A DNA stretch of 64,000 nucleotides from Anaerobaca lacustris (GTDB lineage: Bacteria > Planctomycetota > Phycisphaerae > Sedimentisphaerales > Anaerobacaceae): positions 1 to 64,000 of the forward strand of contig NZ_JASCXX010000024.1 of the NCBI RefSeq assembly GCF_030012215.1, in the 5' to 3' direction. The first letter of the stretch is position 1. Every line of letters starts with the position of its first letter. The notes under the pieces were generated by a model. The model was not told where the DNA came from, searched no databases, and saw nothing but the letters and a program-made list of their open reading frames with translations. The translations under genes were made by a program, and so were the position numbers. Positions 52,311-61,284 of the stretch are shown one piece after another.

Positions 52311-52975
52311 TCGGTCGAGCAACGCTCGATGAGTTCATCGGTCACGTCGTCGGGCGCCAGGTCGATAGCGCCGAAGATCTCCGCTTCGAGCTCGAAGATT
52401 CGGGCGTCCACCGCCTTTTCCGTTTCCACGCAACGGGCAATGCCCGCCTTGGCCATGGCGAGAGCGCTTCGTCGATGGGCGTCCTCGAGCCGGTCGTTCA
52501 GCGGGACGATGGTGTCGTGCATCGCCCGCTTGTCGGCGTAATAGACGAGCTTCTCCTCCCACGATTGCGGGCAATCGGTTTCATCCAGCACCGCGACGTA
52601 GCGATGTCGGCGAATCGTGGTTGCCAGCACGGGATATCTGTCCTTGAGAAATGCGTCGGCGGCGTCTTCGTGCCGAACGTGGCCGTGCCGGGCCTTGAGC
52701 CGGCGCCAGCGGTGCTTGTCGTCCTCGGTCACCGGCTGCTCGAACCAGCGGAAATCTTCGAGCGGGAAATCGCAGACGCGGAACAAGTCGTGCAGCAGGC
52801 ACGCCCGCTCGACCAGTTCGACATCGACTTCGATGCCGCGCTCCATCAGCTTGTTCGCCAGGAATACAGCCAGTCGGGCCACCGTTTCGTTGTGCCGTGC
52901 GATGTGGATCGGGACGTGGCAGTTCCGGATCATCGACAGGCATTCTTCATGACTGGGAAGGGCATACTCTCTCAT
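52286..52975 (-). CDS. HD-domain hydrolase
   Basis: A 229-residue HD-superfamily protein. The metal-binding residues are seen as HIARHNETVARLAVFL (His), ERACLLHDLFRVCDF (His-Asp) and LVYYADKRAM (Asp). HD proteins of this length act as nucleotidases or phosphodiesterases; the substrate is unknown. An inserted segment (about EQPVTEDDKHRWRRLKARHG) lies between the HD and later His residues. GGAAG lies 6 bp before ATG 52975. The 3' end overlaps the convergent GH16 gene by 25 bp. Confidence 0.88.
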   Translation of the reverse strand: MREYALPSHEECLSMIRNCHVPIHIARHNETVARLAVFLANKLMERGIEVDVELVERACLLHDLFRVCDFPLEDFRWFEQPVTEDDKHRWRRLKARHGHVRHEDAADAFLKDRYPVLATTIRRHRYVAVLDETDCPQSWEEKLVYYADKRAMHDTIVPLNDRLEDAHRRSALAMAKAGIARCVETEKAVDARIFELEAEIFGAIDLAPDDVTDELIERCSTDYGSSTTS

Positions 52976-53033
52976 ACGTCACTTCCAGAAACGGGTCGTT
53001 GGGCCTGTGGCAGCGATGCCGCCCGCCGAATTA

Positions 53034-53243
53034 CTACATGCGGGCCTCGATCATCTCGCGGGTGATGATGACCTTGCCCTCGTCGCATTCGTCGCACCGC
53101 CGGACGATCTGTGCGGGGATCTGCCGGCCTGTGTCGATGGCCCCGCCGTACAGCACCACGTCTTCGCCGATCACGTCTTCCAGATCGATCTCATTGACGT
53201 GCTGCCCTCGACCCGTACACGGCACCTTGATGATGTTAGCCAT
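53034..53243 (-). CDS. Small conserved-looking protein with a CxxC pair
   Basis: A 69-residue protein beginning MANIIKVPCTGRGQHVNEID. It ends with RRCDECDEGKVIITREM, a single CxxC, with another Cys near the start, so it could hold a zinc or cluster only as a multimer. GAGGA lies 8 bp before ATG 53243. No signal or membrane segment. I do not recognise it by name; the ribosome-binding site and compact content make it a likely real gene. Confidence 0.7.
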   Translation of the reverse strand: MANIIKVPCTGRGQHVNEIDLEDVIGEDVVLYGGAIDTGRQIPAQIVRRCDECDEGKVIITREMIEARM

Positions 53244-53431
53244 CGATGCGTTCCTCGAAAACTGACAATGCTCATAGGGTTCGGCCTCATGCGCGAGTGC
53301 CGCTCTTGCGTGTCGTACGTTCCATCACAAGCGAGAGTCTGTCACGATACCCTCCGCATCCTAACGCACTCTCTCTCTATCGGCAAGCGATCCACGGCGA
53401 TTCGCGCGCGAAGCGGTCGCCGGTCGAAGGG

Positions 53432-55657
53432 TCACGCTTCGGGAACGGCCTCCATCACGGCCAGGTAGAACCCGCCCTCAGGAGCGCCGTCCTGCGGCCA
53501 GTGGTACAACTCCTCGACGTGCGCGCCACGGAGGACATCGTAGAGGTGCTCCTGCTCTTCCAGCGAGCCGGTTACGATCTGAAGCGGTTGTCCACGGTCG
53601 AGAAGACCGCGCACCTCGTTGGCATCGACCCATCGCTTGTATGTGTGAAGATAGAGTTGAAGGGTCACGGGCGTGTGGACGTGCGTCAGTGCCGTCGGAT
53701 CGATGCCCGCCTCGCGCAGCGCCTTGGCGGCCTGGCGCACCTCGACGCTGTAGTTGGTCGTGCCCGCCCGCCGCACGTCCATTGTGTGATACGTCCAATA
53801 CGCGAATCCCATCAGGATCAGACACGTCGCCGCCGCACAGCCCGTCAGCAGGCGATCGCCGAGCGGTTCTCTCAGGCGCGCGATCTGACGACCCGCCAGC
53901 AGCGCGCCCGCCGGCCACAGTGGCAGCAGCAGGTCGGCCCGGTGGTGGGCTGCGAGTGAGAACATGGCCATGCCCGCAACCAACCAGCAGGCCAGGAACC
54001 GCTCGAATCGTCGTTCGATCGCCTGCGCTGCCGGATGGAAGACAACCCGCCAGAGCCCGATGAACGTAAACAGGCTGAACGGCAGGAACCGGCCCAACAG
54101 GTAGATCGTGGGCTTGGCCAGGTTCTGGCCGGGAAACGAGTGTTTGTGCGCTCCGGTGGCCTGACCGAAAAGTTCCTGCACGATCATTTTGTCGATGAGG
54201 GCGTATCCGCTGACGTGCAGGGCGAGCAGGAACCAGCCCAGGCACAGGGCCAGGTAGATCGCGATTCCGACGGCGTGCGACCCCCGCGGTCGCGGGGTGG
54301 TCGGGTCGGTCCGTCGCTCCCAGAAGAAGGCCAGCAGGCCGGCGGCGCCCAGCAGCAGTCCCAGGGGCCCTTTGATCAGCGTGGCGGCCGCCGCCGCCAG
54401 CCAGAAGGGCGTCCACCCGCCGCCGCGATTCCAGGCTCGCCAGGCCGCCAGGGCCACCAGCGCCACGGCCAGCGCGAAGAGCGGATCGGTACGGACAATC
54501 GCCACGTGTTTGGCGACGATAGGGGCCATCGCCGTGGCCAGTCCGGCGAAACCGCCAGCCATCCATCCGAAGGATCGCGATCCTACGGCGAAAACCAGCA
54601 GCGACAGGGCCAGCACGGAAACGAACGACGGCAGGGTTAGCGTGAGGCGGTTTATGCCCCCGATCTTCGCCAGGGCGGCCGTGATCCACGTATGCAGCGG
54701 GGGCTTGGAGGTGATGCGATTCTGCACGTCATGCTGCACGACCCAGTTGCCGGCCCAGGCGGCGTCCATGATGTAGCCGACGTTGCGGTTCTGCGCGTAG
54801 CCTTCGAGGTCCGACGGGCCGGAAAGACGCACCAGGTAGAGCGCAACGACCGCAGCGGAGATCACTGCGCCCCAGAGCAGCGCGTGCGGAGCGGCCTTGC
54901 GGAAGACCCGTCGAATTCTCCTGCGACCCAGCCAGAGTCCGGAAAGCAGAACCACCAGTGCCGCGGCGAGCAACTGACTGACGCTTTCCCACGTCTGGTC
55001 ATCCACGAGTCCGCCGGCAATCAACAGGACGACAAGACCCGCGGGGAGGAAGCCGAAAAGCGAACCGATAACGAACTGGACGCTGGTCACGGAGCTTAGC
55101 CCCAGACCGAGGTTGATGACCAGGCCGCCGATGGGCAACTGCCGCGCCATCACGACCGACCAGACCGATGGCGGGACCGTCAGCACCTTGCCGGCCGACG
55201 GATGGCGATCGAGCCAGTTGCTGAACCAGTCCCGTCCGGCCCAGCGGGCGCACAGGAACGCCGCATAGGCGCCGGCCAACGTGCCGACGTGCACCAGCAG
55301 CAGGCCTTTCCAGAACCCGAACATCAGGCCGGCCAGGCCGTAGAAGATCAGGCGCGGCGTGCCTACTGCGACCAGAATCGCGACGATGGGAACGAAGACC
55401 AGTTCCGCCCACACGTTCCCCTCGTCGAGCAGGGCCCGCAGGCGGTGAAAATCCATCAACACCTCACCCAACGGCGTCAGTCGGAGCAGCGCCGTTGCAG
55501 CGGCCGCCAGGCCGATCAGTACGGCGATGCGGGCGCGCTGCTTCAACGGCTGGTCGGACGTGTCGCCCTCGGTCGTCTCGCCCGGCAGGTTCAGTTTCGT
55601 CTCATCCAATGCTGTCGCCAGTGGAGGTGCCGCTGCAGGGCCTGTCGGTGCGCTCAT
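53432..55657 (-). CDS. Fused VTT (SNARE-associated) and GT39/ArnT-like glycosyltransferase
   Basis: A 741-residue membrane protein. Residues about 60-250 resemble the TVP38/DedA (VTT) fold: FVPIVAILVAVGTPRLIFYG then LMFGFWKGLLLVHVGTLAG. Residues about 270-660 are a GT39-type transferase like ArnT or PMT: NVGYIMDAAWAGNWVVQHD, the segment SKPPLHTWITAALAKIGG, and VRTDPLFALAVALVALAA. A soluble tail of about 110 residues ends it. GT39 enzymes move sugars from a lipid-linked donor to lipid A or proteins. The start at 55657 overlaps the GT2 gene by 4 bp (ATGA); earlier frame is open to 55747. Fusing a VTT domain to a GT39 is unusual. Confidence 0.85.
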   Translation of the reverse strand: MSAPTGPAAAPPLATALDETKLNLPGETTEGDTSDQPLKQRARIAVLIGLAAAATALLRLTPLGEVLMDFHRLRALLDEGNVWAELVFVPIVAILVAVGTPRLIFYGLAGLMFGFWKGLLLVHVGTLAGAYAAFLCARWAGRDWFSNWLDRHPSAGKVLTVPPSVWSVVMARQLPIGGLVINLGLGLSSVTSVQFVIGSLFGFLPAGLVVLLIAGGLVDDQTWESVSQLLAAALVVLLSGLWLGRRRIRRVFRKAAPHALLWGAVISAAVVALYLVRLSGPSDLEGYAQNRNVGYIMDAAWAGNWVVQHDVQNRITSKPPLHTWITAALAKIGGINRLTLTLPSFVSVLALSLLVFAVGSRSFGWMAGGFAGLATAMAPIVAKHVAIVRTDPLFALAVALVALAAWRAWNRGGGWTPFWLAAAAATLIKGPLGLLLGAAGLLAFFWERRTDPTTPRPRGSHAVGIAIYLALCLGWFLLALHVSGYALIDKMIVQELFGQATGAHKHSFPGQNLAKPTIYLLGRFLPFSLFTFIGLWRVVFHPAAQAIERRFERFLACWLVAGMAMFSLAAHHRADLLLPLWPAGALLAGRQIARLREPLGDRLLTGCAAATCLILMGFAYWTYHTMDVRRAGTTNYSVEVRQAAKALREAGIDPTALTHVHTPVTLQLYLHTYKRWVDANEVRGLLDRGQPLQIVTGSLEEQEHLYDVLRGAHVEELYHWPQDGAPEGGFYLAVMEAVPEA

Positions 55658-56439
55658 GGGTGGCCCTCCGTCGGCTCGACTCGGACAGCGGGGACCGCCC
55701 GCGCCAGGTACCAGCGGACGCCGAGGTAATCCCGCAACCCTCGCCACAGGCGGTCGTGCAGACCGTACTTCGACAGGCCGTGCAGGCGAGGCCGGTGGTT
55801 GACCGGCAACTCCTCAACACGAAACCCTTGTCCTCGCAGCAGGGTGGGCAGGAAACGATGCATCCCGTTGAAGACCGGCACCTCCGCGAGGCAGGCCCGG
55901 CCGACGATGCGAATGCCGCAGCCGCTGTCACTGATGCGATCGCCCGTGACCCGGTTGCGAAAGCCGTTGCCTACGCGGGACGAAATTCGCTTGAGCCAGT
56001 TGTCGCGTCGCACGGTGCGCACGCCGGTGACGCCGTCGGCGCCCGTCGCCAGCAGATGTGCCAGCAGGCGGGGCAGGTCGTTCGGATCGTTCTGTCCGTC
56101 GCCGTCGAGGGTGGCCACCCAGGCGCCTCGTGCGTGGCGAAAGCCCGTTGCCACCGCGGCGCTCTGGCCGCAGTTGTGTCGATGCTTCAGAATGCGCAGG
56201 GGCGCTGCGACCCGCCCGCCCGCCAGACGTGCGGCCGAGCCATCCGTGCTGGCGTCGTCCACGAACAGCACTTCGAACGGTCGCTTTGTCGTCGTCATCG
56301 CCGCCACGATCTCCTGGCACAACGATTCCACGTTGTCGGCCTCATTGAAGACGGGAACCACCACCGAGATATCGATGCTGGGCGGCGATTCCTGCTGGGA
56401 TTTGCCATATACGTTGTTTGGCGCTGTTGGTTCGATCAT
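55654..56439 (-). CDS. GT2 glycosyltransferase, polyprenyl-phosphate mannose synthase-like
   Basis: A 261-residue GT-A enzyme without the membrane tail of many relatives. Blocks VVPVFNEADNVESLC, VLFVDDASTDGS, GARGAWVATLDGDGQNDPND-type DGDGQNDP and SDSGCGIRI are those of dolichol-phosphate mannosyltransferase/polyprenyl-phosphate sugar synthases. It would load a sugar from a nucleotide donor onto a lipid phosphate at the cytoplasmic face; the fused GT39 gene, coupled by a 4-bp overlap, would then use that donor outside. Sugar identity is not determinable. Confidence 0.92.
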   Translation of the reverse strand: MIEPTAPNNVYGKSQQESPPSIDISVVVPVFNEADNVESLCQEIVAAMTTTKRPFEVLFVDDASTDGSAARLAGGRVAAPLRILKHRHNCGQSAAVATGFRHARGAWVATLDGDGQNDPNDLPRLLAHLLATGADGVTGVRTVRRDNWLKRISSRVGNGFRNRVTGDRISDSGCGIRIVGRACLAEVPVFNGMHRFLPTLLRGQGFRVEELPVNHRPRLHGLSKYGLHDRLWRGLRDYLGVRWYLARAVPAVRVEPTEGHP

Positions 56440-56633
56440 ATGCGTTTGCCCTGTCTGTCGACGCCGACGTTGCGCCTTTGCTACAGGAATTGAGTGCGAA
56501 ACGCAAGGGCTTTCGGTCCGCCGCGTTGTTGCCCTGTGGCATCGGCGTCGGCGCTGGTCCTTGACCGCCGTCGGGCAAAATCGTATGCTGTCTGTAGATG
56601 AGTAGAATCCGATGTGGATATGGATAGGAGTTC

Positions 56634-57164
56634 ATGGGTCTTCGTGAGTCGATTCTTCGCCGGCTTCCGGACAGAAACAGGCTGCGGCGGTCGTTCCTTT
56701 ATCGGGTGTTCGGCAAGGGGATCCTGGCCCGAGACCTGTGGCACTTCGACGCGCGCTCCCTGGCGGGCGGAGCCGCCCTTGGCCTGTTCATCGCGTTCAC
56801 GCCGACGATCCCGTTCCAGATGCTGCTGGCCTGCGTCGGCGTACTGTACTTCCGGGTGAACCTGCCCATCGCTCTGCTGGCCTGCTGGGTCACCAATCCG
56901 CTCACCGCCGTGCCCATCTACATGACGGCCTGGCGACTCGGCCACTTTGTCCTGTACGCGATCCCTTACGCCGATGAGTACATCGCTGCGTACGCTGCAG
57001 CCGGGCGGGGCAGGATCATCATGGGCTCGTTCTGTCTGTGGACCGGCTGCCTCATCCTCGGCACAGTCGCTGCGGTCGTGGGCAACGTGCTGATCCGATG
57101 GCTCTGGAAGGGCGCCCACCTGGCGCACCCGCGCCGAAAACGCCCCAAACGGTCTCAGCCGTAG
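56634..57164 (+). CDS. DUF2062 membrane protein
   Basis: A 176-residue protein of the DUF2062 family, function unknown. A basic N-terminus (RRLPDRNRLRRS) precedes three to four hydrophobic segments; the family block PTIPFQMLLACVGVLYFRVN and WVTNPLTAVPIYM is clear. The tail is very basic (AHPRRKRPKRSQP). AGGAG lies just before ATG 56634. It stands alone, divergent from the GT2 gene. DUF2062 proteins sometimes occur near glycosyltransferases, consistent with an envelope role (inference). Confidence 0.88.
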   Translation: MGLRESILRRLPDRNRLRRSFLYRVFGKGILARDLWHFDARSLAGGAALGLFIAFTPTIPFQMLLACVGVLYFRVNLPIALLACWVTNPLTAVPIYMTAWRLGHFVLYAIPYADEYIAAYAAAGRGRIIMGSFCLWTGCLILGTVAAVVGNVLIRWLWKGAHLAHPRRKRPKRSQP

Positions 57165-57223
57165 CGTCGAACGGGCGGTTCGTTCGTCGCTGGCACATGG
57201 CCCAATAGTCGTCCGCCGCGATG

Positions 57224-58399
57224 CTACTGCGAGGAGGTGGCAGCGTCCTCGACGAGCACGTTGCGCAGGTAGATGTGCAGGCTGCCGTTCCAGGGCTTGG
57301 TGGCGATGTCGATGTCACCGTCGCCATCCACGTCGGCGGCCTTGGCCTCGTGACAGCGTTTGCCTTCGAGGATCAGGTGCTCCTTCCACCGGCGGCCTTT
57401 GCCGTCGAGGTTCTCCCAGATGAAGCACTTCCGGGTGTCCTTGGAGAGGGGGCCGCCGCCGCTGAAGACGTCCAGGCGGCCGTTGTTGTTGAAATCGGCC
57501 ACGGCGAGCGAATGGAAATCCTGGTTGGTGTGGTTCGCCGAGATCAGGTGGAACTGCCAGGCGCGTCCTTTGCCCTTGTTCTCCCACCAGAAGACGCGGC
57601 CGTCCGGCGTATCGGCCTCGGCCTGGATGATGTCCATCTCGCCGTTGCCGCTCAGGTCGCAGACCCAGGTCTTCAAGGCCAAGCCGTAGCGCTCGGGCCG
57701 GCTGCCGTCCGGCGGCGTCAGGACCGCGTGCTCGATCCATTTCGTGCCCTTGCCGTCGGCATTCTCGAACCACACGTCGCCGCGTACGACGTCGTTGTGC
57801 CCGTTGCCGGTCAGATCGCCGACGCCCATCGGGTCCACCCCGCCGTGGATGCCGGGCCCGATCCGGTGCTCGACCCATTTCTCTCGTGGATCGTCCGGAA
57901 TCTTGTACCAGACGAGATATGGGTGCCTCTTGTCGTCACTGCACGCGACGACGTCGAGCTTGCCGTCGCCGTCGATATCGGCGGCGACCATGTCGTGGTT
58001 GGCGATGGCCCCCGTTTCATATCGCTCGAAGCGCTCCTCGCGCGGCCGGCCGGTGTTGCGGTACCATGCCGTGCCGGCGACCACGTCGATCCAGCCGTCG
58101 CCGTCGATGTCGAACGCCGTGCCGCCGACGTCCGTGCGGGCCCCCTCGCCGATATCGTGTTGAATCCACTTGTCGGGCGCGACATACTGGAACCACCACA
58201 TCTTGCCCGACTGACCGACGACCCAGTCGAGTTTGCCGTCCTTGTCGATATCGACCAACGCCGTCTGGCCCATTCGCATCCCGACGTCGGCAATCTCATG
58301 ACACTCGAATCGCGGCATCGCGCCGAACAGGGAGCCTGTCACCATACAAGCGAACAGAAGGAGTATCAGGAGGTCTCTCATGCCGTTGTTTCGAATCAT
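57224..58399 (-). CDS. Secreted VCBS/FG-GAP repeat protein
   Basis: A 391-residue exported protein (signal LLILLLFACMVTGSLFG). It contains about seven repeats with Ca-binding-like cores: DIDKDGKLDW, DIDGDGWIDV, DIDGDGKLDV, DLTGNGHNDV, DLSGNGEMDI, DFNNNGRLDV and DVDGDGDIDI. These make a seven-bladed beta-propeller, like integrin-type FG-GAP domains, and mediate binding to carbohydrates or other surface partners. There is no separate catalytic domain. AAAGGAA lies before ATG 58399. It is downstream of the LamG gene, with a terminator between them. Confidence 0.9.
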   Translation of the reverse strand: MIRNNGMRDLLILLLFACMVTGSLFGAMPRFECHEIADVGMRMGQTALVDIDKDGKLDWVVGQSGKMWWFQYVAPDKWIQHDIGEGARTDVGGTAFDIDGDGWIDVVAGTAWYRNTGRPREERFERYETGAIANHDMVAADIDGDGKLDVVACSDDKRHPYLVWYKIPDDPREKWVEHRIGPGIHGGVDPMGVGDLTGNGHNDVVRGDVWFENADGKGTKWIEHAVLTPPDGSRPERYGLALKTWVCDLSGNGEMDIIQAEADTPDGRVFWWENKGKGRAWQFHLISANHTNQDFHSLAVADFNNNGRLDVFSGGGPLSKDTRKCFIWENLDGKGRRWKEHLILEGKRCHEAKAADVDGDGDIDIATKPWNGSLHIYLRNVLVEDAATSSQ

Positions 58400-58446
58400 G
58401 GCGGTTCCTTTCAGATGATTCAGTCCTTCCCTGGCCGACGAAAATG

Positions 58447-58475
58447 GGAGCCCCTGCCATGACGGGCAGGGGCTC
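58447..58475 (-). terminator. Rho-independent-type terminator after the LamG gene
   Basis: GGAGCCCCTGCC (58447-58458) pairs with GGCAGGGGCTCC (58464-58475), a perfect 12-bp stem with a 5-nt loop. On the minus strand it is followed by CATTTTCG, a short T-rich run, so it fits the end of the gene at 58522-61284. Position and strength are clear; the U-run is short. Confidence 0.7.
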
Positions 58476-58521
58476 CGTTTCGTCGATGTTCCGATCGCAC
58501 AAGACCTCGTCGCAGGCCTCT

Positions 58522-61284
58522 CTACGGCACGATCGCGCCGAGGAATTCCACTTCGGCGATCTGCATGAGACCGTCGTTGTTCGGACGAAGGGTCGGGAAC
58601 AGGAGTTGATAGTACCTGTACGCGACGGTGTTCTCGAACTCGATGGGTGTGGCGTTCCTGGTGAACCGCGGCCAGACCGTGGCCTGGCTGAAATCGACAA
58701 TGTCGCCGGCGGCAATCAGCGTGTACGGCCCGTCGATGCTCGCATTCGAGCCGTAGAGTTCAAACGAGGTCGGGTCCCGGCCATAATCGTCGTTGGCGGT
58801 GGTGAAGGTCAGTCCCGTGACAATCGCCGAGCCGACCAGCGGCGCGACCTGGAACCCCGTGGGCTGGCTGCCGCCCTTGCGGTGCAGGTACTTCGTGTTG
58901 ACGTTGTCGTCGATGGCCATCTCGGGTGCCTCATTGGCCGGCCAGTCGCCGTCGTTCGGAACGCCCTGCACGGTGTCGCCGGCGCCGGTGACGTCGGGGA
59001 AGGTGTAGTCGAGCACCTCGGGATACAGTCGGATGTCGTCGATGTACAGGACGCCCGTCGCACCAGCACCCTCAATGCCGATCGTCAGCGAGGTGACGCT
59101 GCTGACGTTGCCGGCCTGGGACAGATCGATGCTCCACAGTTGCCAGGACGGGCGGGCGATGTTCACGGCCGGGCCGTCATAGGCGATCTTGGTATTGTTG
59201 ATTTTCACATACAATTGGCCGGTGTTGCCCTCGGCGCCGTAGAAGTACAGCGACAGGCTCTCGATGCCGTACTGCGTCCAGTCGGCCGTCAACGCGTAGT
59301 CGGCCTCGGAGGTGGCCACGGTGCTGTTGTCGTACGACAGCGGCATCGACTGGCGGCCGCTGTGGACGATGGTGCGCTCGGCGAACGGGGTGTTCAGATG
59401 GCCGACGGTCGAGCCGGTGTCGTTTACCCAGCCGTCGAGCCAGGTGTCGAAGATCGCTTCGCCGGCCTCGATGTCGTCGGTGTAGCTCTCGAAATCCTCG
59501 ACGACGATGAACTCCTGGGCGGTGAAGCTCCAGACGTCGCCTTCCCACGACTCGGTCTCCTGGATCGCGTTGACCTGCCAGTAGTACGTGGTGGCGAGAT
59601 TCAGCGCACCGGGGCTGTAGCTGTTGCCGGTCACGGTGCCGGCCAGCGCCAGCGCATCGGCTTCGGTGCCAAGGTACACTTCATGTGAGACGGCGTCACG
59701 TCCGGCTCTCCAGGCCAGCGCGCCGTCCACGCTGACATCGGCAGCGTCGTCGGCCGGCTGCGGCTGACGGGCGTGAGCGGGGATGTACATGAAGCGGACC
59801 TCACTGAGGCCATATTGGCCCATCATCCCCCAGCCGCTGTTGACGGTCAGGCGGACGAAGCGGGCGGCCACGCCCTCGAGGGCAACCGTCGTATTGGCCG
59901 TATACGTCGCCGCGGCGGTGGCCTGGCTCAACTGCACGTCGCCCAGCACGGCCCAGTCCTCGCCATCGACCGAGTACTCGACGGTGACGTCCTTGAGTCC
60001 GAAGCCCAACAGCATCTCGAACTGGACGTTGTAGTTCCAGACGAGCATCTCATGGAGTTTGTAAAGGCGGTCGAACTCGAACTGGATGTACAGCGGCTCG
60101 TCGCCGGGCCGGGCCACCCACATATCGCCGGCGGCGGTCGAGTGCTGGTCGTCGGCGTTCAAGCCCGATCCGTTGACCGTATTCTGCGGACCGGCTCCCT
60201 CGTCGAAAACGCCGTTGCTGGTGGCGAAGACGCCCGTTACCGGGTAGGCGAGTGGCTCGGCCGTGAAACTCCAGGTCTCCCCCTTGAAGATCGCGTTGTC
60301 CGGCGCGCCGTTGACCTCATCGATGCGCCAGTAGTAGGTCTGACCGAAATCGAGGAGTCCGGGCGGGTCGAATGTGGCGCCGGCCTGACCCTGGCTGAGC
60401 AGCACGCCCATCGGATTGCCCCGGCCGGCGGTGTTGACGTCGTCGAACGAGGCGCCGAAGTACACGTCATGCGTGACGGCATACTCGCCTGCCTCCCAGC
60501 TCAAAACCACATCGCGCGGAATATCGCTCGCTTCGTTCTCCGGCGCCGGGTTGGAGGCCAGTTCCAGACCCGGACCGCGCCCCGTCATGGCCAGTTGAAT
60601 CTCCTCAATCGTCAGGGCCGTATCGTAGAGACGGAAGTCGTCGATCATGCCCCGGTACCACCCTTCGAGGAGGCTGGGCTTGGTGCCGATGGTGAACTTG
60701 GTGACGCCCTCCATCGTATTGGTCATGCCGGTCCCGCTGTGCCAGAGTTCGCCGTTGATGTAGATCTGCTGATCGCCGGTGTCGGCGTTCTTGAGGAAGG
60801 TCCAGAAGGTCCAGGTGCCCTCGTAGTCGGCCGGATCGGCCGCTCTTTCGATGCGGTTGTAGCCCGGCCCGCCTGTGTCGAAGTACACGTTGCCGTTGCT
60901 CCACGGCACGTGGGCGCTCATCCTCCGGGCTTCGTTGTTGGCGGGGTCGGAGAAAGCCCCGAAGATGAAGTTGGCCTGCGGCTGCTGGTCCGGGTCGCCG
61001 TAGGCCCAGAACGATACGGTCGCCTGCCTCTCGATCGTGGACCACGACTCCGGGGGGACGTCCACATAGGAGGTCCCCTGGAAATCCAGGGCGCCGCCGT
61101 AGTGTCCGGCGACCCAGATGGGATCGGTGATCGTCCCGTGGTACCCCCGGCCGGAACTGTCCTTGGCGATCGAGCCCGATCCGTCGTCGAACTTCCACCA
61201 GCCCACCAGAGCCGCCTCGGAGACACTCGCCAGGGCCAGCCCCAGGACAACAACGCATATCACGGCATTGATTCGTCTACACAT
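58522..61284 (-). CDS. Secreted multi-domain protein: LamG, discoidin-type and Fn3-like modules
   Basis: A 920-residue exported protein. ATG 61284 has AAGGAGG at the usual distance and a signal peptide (VICVVVLGLALASVSEA). Order of parts: a LamG jelly-roll (about 25-230: LVGWWKFDDGSGSIAKDSSG, YINGELWHSG), an Fn3-like segment (VLSWEAGEYAVTHDVYFG), a discoidin-like F5/8 domain (about 400-520: ILVWNYN-type MLVWNYNVQFEML, VEYSVDGEDWAVLGD), a second Fn3-like segment, a beta-sandwich (VVEDFESYTDDIEAGEAIFD) and a second F5/8-like end (FELYGSNAS, MQIAEVEFLG). Such proteins bind polysaccharide on the cell surface. No PEP-CTERM or sortase signal is seen. Confidence 0.88.
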   Translation of the reverse strand: MCRRINAVICVVVLGLALASVSEAALVGWWKFDDGSGSIAKDSSGRGYHGTITDPIWVAGHYGGALDFQGTSYVDVPPESWSTIERQATVSFWAYGDPDQQPQANFIFGAFSDPANNEARRMSAHVPWSNGNVYFDTGGPGYNRIERAADPADYEGTWTFWTFLKNADTGDQQIYINGELWHSGTGMTNTMEGVTKFTIGTKPSLLEGWYRGMIDDFRLYDTALTIEEIQLAMTGRGPGLELASNPAPENEASDIPRDVVLSWEAGEYAVTHDVYFGASFDDVNTAGRGNPMGVLLSQGQAGATFDPPGLLDFGQTYYWRIDEVNGAPDNAIFKGETWSFTAEPLAYPVTGVFATSNGVFDEGAGPQNTVNGSGLNADDQHSTAAGDMWVARPGDEPLYIQFEFDRLYKLHEMLVWNYNVQFEMLLGFGLKDVTVEYSVDGEDWAVLGDVQLSQATAAATYTANTTVALEGVAARFVRLTVNSGWGMMGQYGLSEVRFMYIPAHARQPQPADDAADVSVDGALAWRAGRDAVSHEVYLGTEADALALAGTVTGNSYSPGALNLATTYYWQVNAIQETESWEGDVWSFTAQEFIVVEDFESYTDDIEAGEAIFDTWLDGWVNDTGSTVGHLNTPFAERTIVHSGRQSMPLSYDNSTVATSEADYALTADWTQYGIESLSLYFYGAEGNTGQLYVKINNTKIAYDGPAVNIARPSWQLWSIDLSQAGNVSSVTSLTIGIEGAGATGVLYIDDIRLYPEVLDYTFPDVTGAGDTVQGVPNDGDWPANEAPEMAIDDNVNTKYLHRKGGSQPTGFQVAPLVGSAIVTGLTFTTANDDYGRDPTSFELYGSNASIDGPYTLIAAGDIVDFSQATVWPRFTRNATPIEFENTVAYRYYQLLFPTLRPNNDGLMQIAEVEFLGAIVP

